Both the position numbers and the translations under genes were made by a program. This document shows, in pieces, positions 62,994-64,000 of a stretch of 64,000 bases of DNA (the stretch's first letter is position 1; the number at the start of each line of letters is the position of its first letter). The notes beneath the pieces are model-generated. The model saw only the letters and a program-made list of their open reading frames with translations, searched no databases and was not told where the DNA came from. The stretch lies in the NCBI RefSeq assembly GCF_002287375.1, contig NZ_NPOA01000012.1, forward strand, positions 1 through 64,000, written 5' to 3'. This stretch comes from Virgibacillus profundi. GTDB lineage: Bacteria; Bacillota; Bacilli; Bacillales; Amphibacillaceae.

Positions 62994-63229
62994 GTTGACA
63001 CCTACCTATTATAAAACTTGCATTTTCGACTATTAATTATGACGAATTTATTAGTTGACTTTAAATGTATAAATACATATATTTCTTATTTTATCACTAT
63101 TTCTATGAAAACAACTATTAATATTACTTTTGTTATAAAATCGTAATTTATGATGGGTTTTTACTATATACTTGAAGAAATTATGTTGTTATAAGAAGGA
63201 AATCGTTTTTTAATCTTAAACTGTAGGAA

Positions 63230-63259
63230 ATACCCATCTGTTCGGGAATAGATGGGTAT
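63230..63259. terminator. Hairpin between noc and soj
   Basis: ATACCCATCT and AGATGGGTAT pair perfectly around 10 nt, just after the noc stop. The T-run is weak, so termination is probable but not certain. The rest of the 290-bp gap is AT-rich and shows no gene. Confidence 0.65.
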
Positions 63260-63283
63260 TATCTAACACATATAATAAATGAA

Positions 63284-64000
63284 TTATTTCTTTTTTGGTA
63301 TCTTTATAGTAATTTGATAATAATCATCAAGTTCTTTTTCATCAGATTCTACTTTAACTCCAGTATCTGATACCATATTTAATGATTGGCGAATCGTATT
63401 CATAGCTATTCGAATATCTTTGTTAAATCCTTTTAATTTTGTACGCTTTTTCTTTGAGTCATTCTGCGGGTTTTCCATTTTGGTAATCCGCTCTTCTGTC
63501 TGTTTTACATTGAGCTCATTTTCTATAATATCCTGTAAAAGTTTATGCTGCTTCTCAGGATCGTTTAATTTTATTAAAGCTCTGGCATGCCTTTCTGTAA
63601 TTAACTTATTTAATAATGCTTGCTGAACTTCTTCAGGCAACTTCAATAATCGCAGCTTATTTGCAATGGAAGATTGGCTTTTACCCAGTCTTTGAGCTAA
63701 CGCCTCCTGTGTTAATGAATGAAGTTCCAATAGCTTGGCATAAGCTGTTGCCTCTTCAATTACAGTCAATTCTTCACGTTGAAGGTTCTCTATTAGAGCA
63801 ACTGAAGCAGTTTCTGCATCAGACATCTCACGTATGATCGCTGAAATATTTTCCCATTCCAGTGTTTGAACAGCACGCCATCTTCGTTCCCCTGCAATAA
63901 GCTCATACTTATCGTCTTCTGAATTTATTTTCCGGACGACAATTGGTTGGATCATACCATGTGTGTTTATCGTTTGAGCCAGTTCTTTAATTTTTTCTTC
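63284..64000 (-). CDS. noc: Noc, nucleoid occlusion protein (5' end beyond the window)
   Basis: The minus-strand frame continues to the window edge, so the first part is missing; 238 residues are visible of the usual ~285. It is a ParB paralog: GERRWRAV with the CTP-binding region, ENLQREELT, and an [33 protein letters not shown] that in Noc reads ATTTCCCGGGAAAT rather than parS. It binds the membrane and stops FtsZ assembly over DNA. Upstream of soj is its conserved position. The matching sites found in the window support Noc over a second Spo0J. Confidence 0.92.
   Translation of the reverse strand, partial: EEKIKELAQTINTHGMIQPIVVRKINSEDDKYELIAGERRWRAVQTLEWENISAIIREMSDAETASVALIENLQREELTVIEEATAYAKLLELHSLTQEALAQRLGKSQSSIANKLRLLKLPEEVQQALLNKLITERHARALIKLNDPEKQHKLLQDIIENELNVKQTEERITKMENPQNDSKKKRTKLKGFNKDIRIAMNTIRQSLNMVSDTGVKVESDEKELDDYYQITIKIPKKK

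Overview
The window looks like chromosomal DNA of a low-GC, spore-forming Bacillaceae bacterium, probably of the halotolerant Oceanobacillus/Virgibacillus/Lentibacillus kind. Reasons: AT-rich codons, strong AGGAGG ribosome sites, sporulation genes (yyaC, two Spo0E-like genes), and the gene order noc-soj-spo0J ... yyaC ... ychF-rpsF-ssb-rpsR ... yybS-gdpP-rplI-dnaB ... walR-walK-walH-walI-walJ-htrA ... rlmH, which is the block left of oriC in Bacillus relatives. The genus is inference. oriC and dnaA would lie just beyond the right edge, so replication probably runs right to left and most minus-strand genes are co-directional with it.

Layout. (a) 1-9.6 kb: a decaying carbohydrate region. It holds a truncated GMC oxidoreductase beside a perfect 44-bp palindrome, a broken GH1 gene, an aldo/keto reductase, an MFS carrier, a VOC protein, ROK and HAD remnants, an intact GH4 6-phospho-beta-glucosidase divergent from an RpiR regulator, and a deaminase. 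(b) 9.7-12.1 kb: a polar amino acid ABC transporter. (c) 12.4-15.5 kb: an FMN reductase, a second FMN reductase fused to a PAS-like domain and ending in two ApbE-type flavinylation motifs, and an ApbE flavin transferase without signal peptide. The first two sit behind a promoter carrying a near-ideal Rex operator. This is the best candidate for an undescribed system. (d) 15.7-22.1 kb: rlmH, Spo0E-like, a DacC-type PBP, small enzymes, a Nudix remnant, and a Hol_Tox toxin with a predicted antisense RNA. (e) 22.3-29.0 kb: a seven-gene MoxR/DUF58/DUF4350/DUF4129/SpoIIM/RDD membrane operon. (f) 29.4-34.8 kb: small genes, a formate/nitrite channel, an ABC exporter and DoxX. (g) 35-44 kb: the WalRK cell-wall operon, HtrA and an M23 peptidase. 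(h) 44.5-64 kb: replication, translation and chromosome-segregation genes with an inserted modABC operon.

The right part also carries chromosome-organisation sites read directly from the sequence: a parS inside a cysteine desulfurase gene, four Noc-binding-site matches (one perfect), and a cluster of five DnaA boxes between doxX and htrA. Several non-coding repeat families occur, including two ~430-bp elements with imperfect terminal inverted repeats. No rRNA, tRNA, CRISPR array, prophage or transposase gene was seen.
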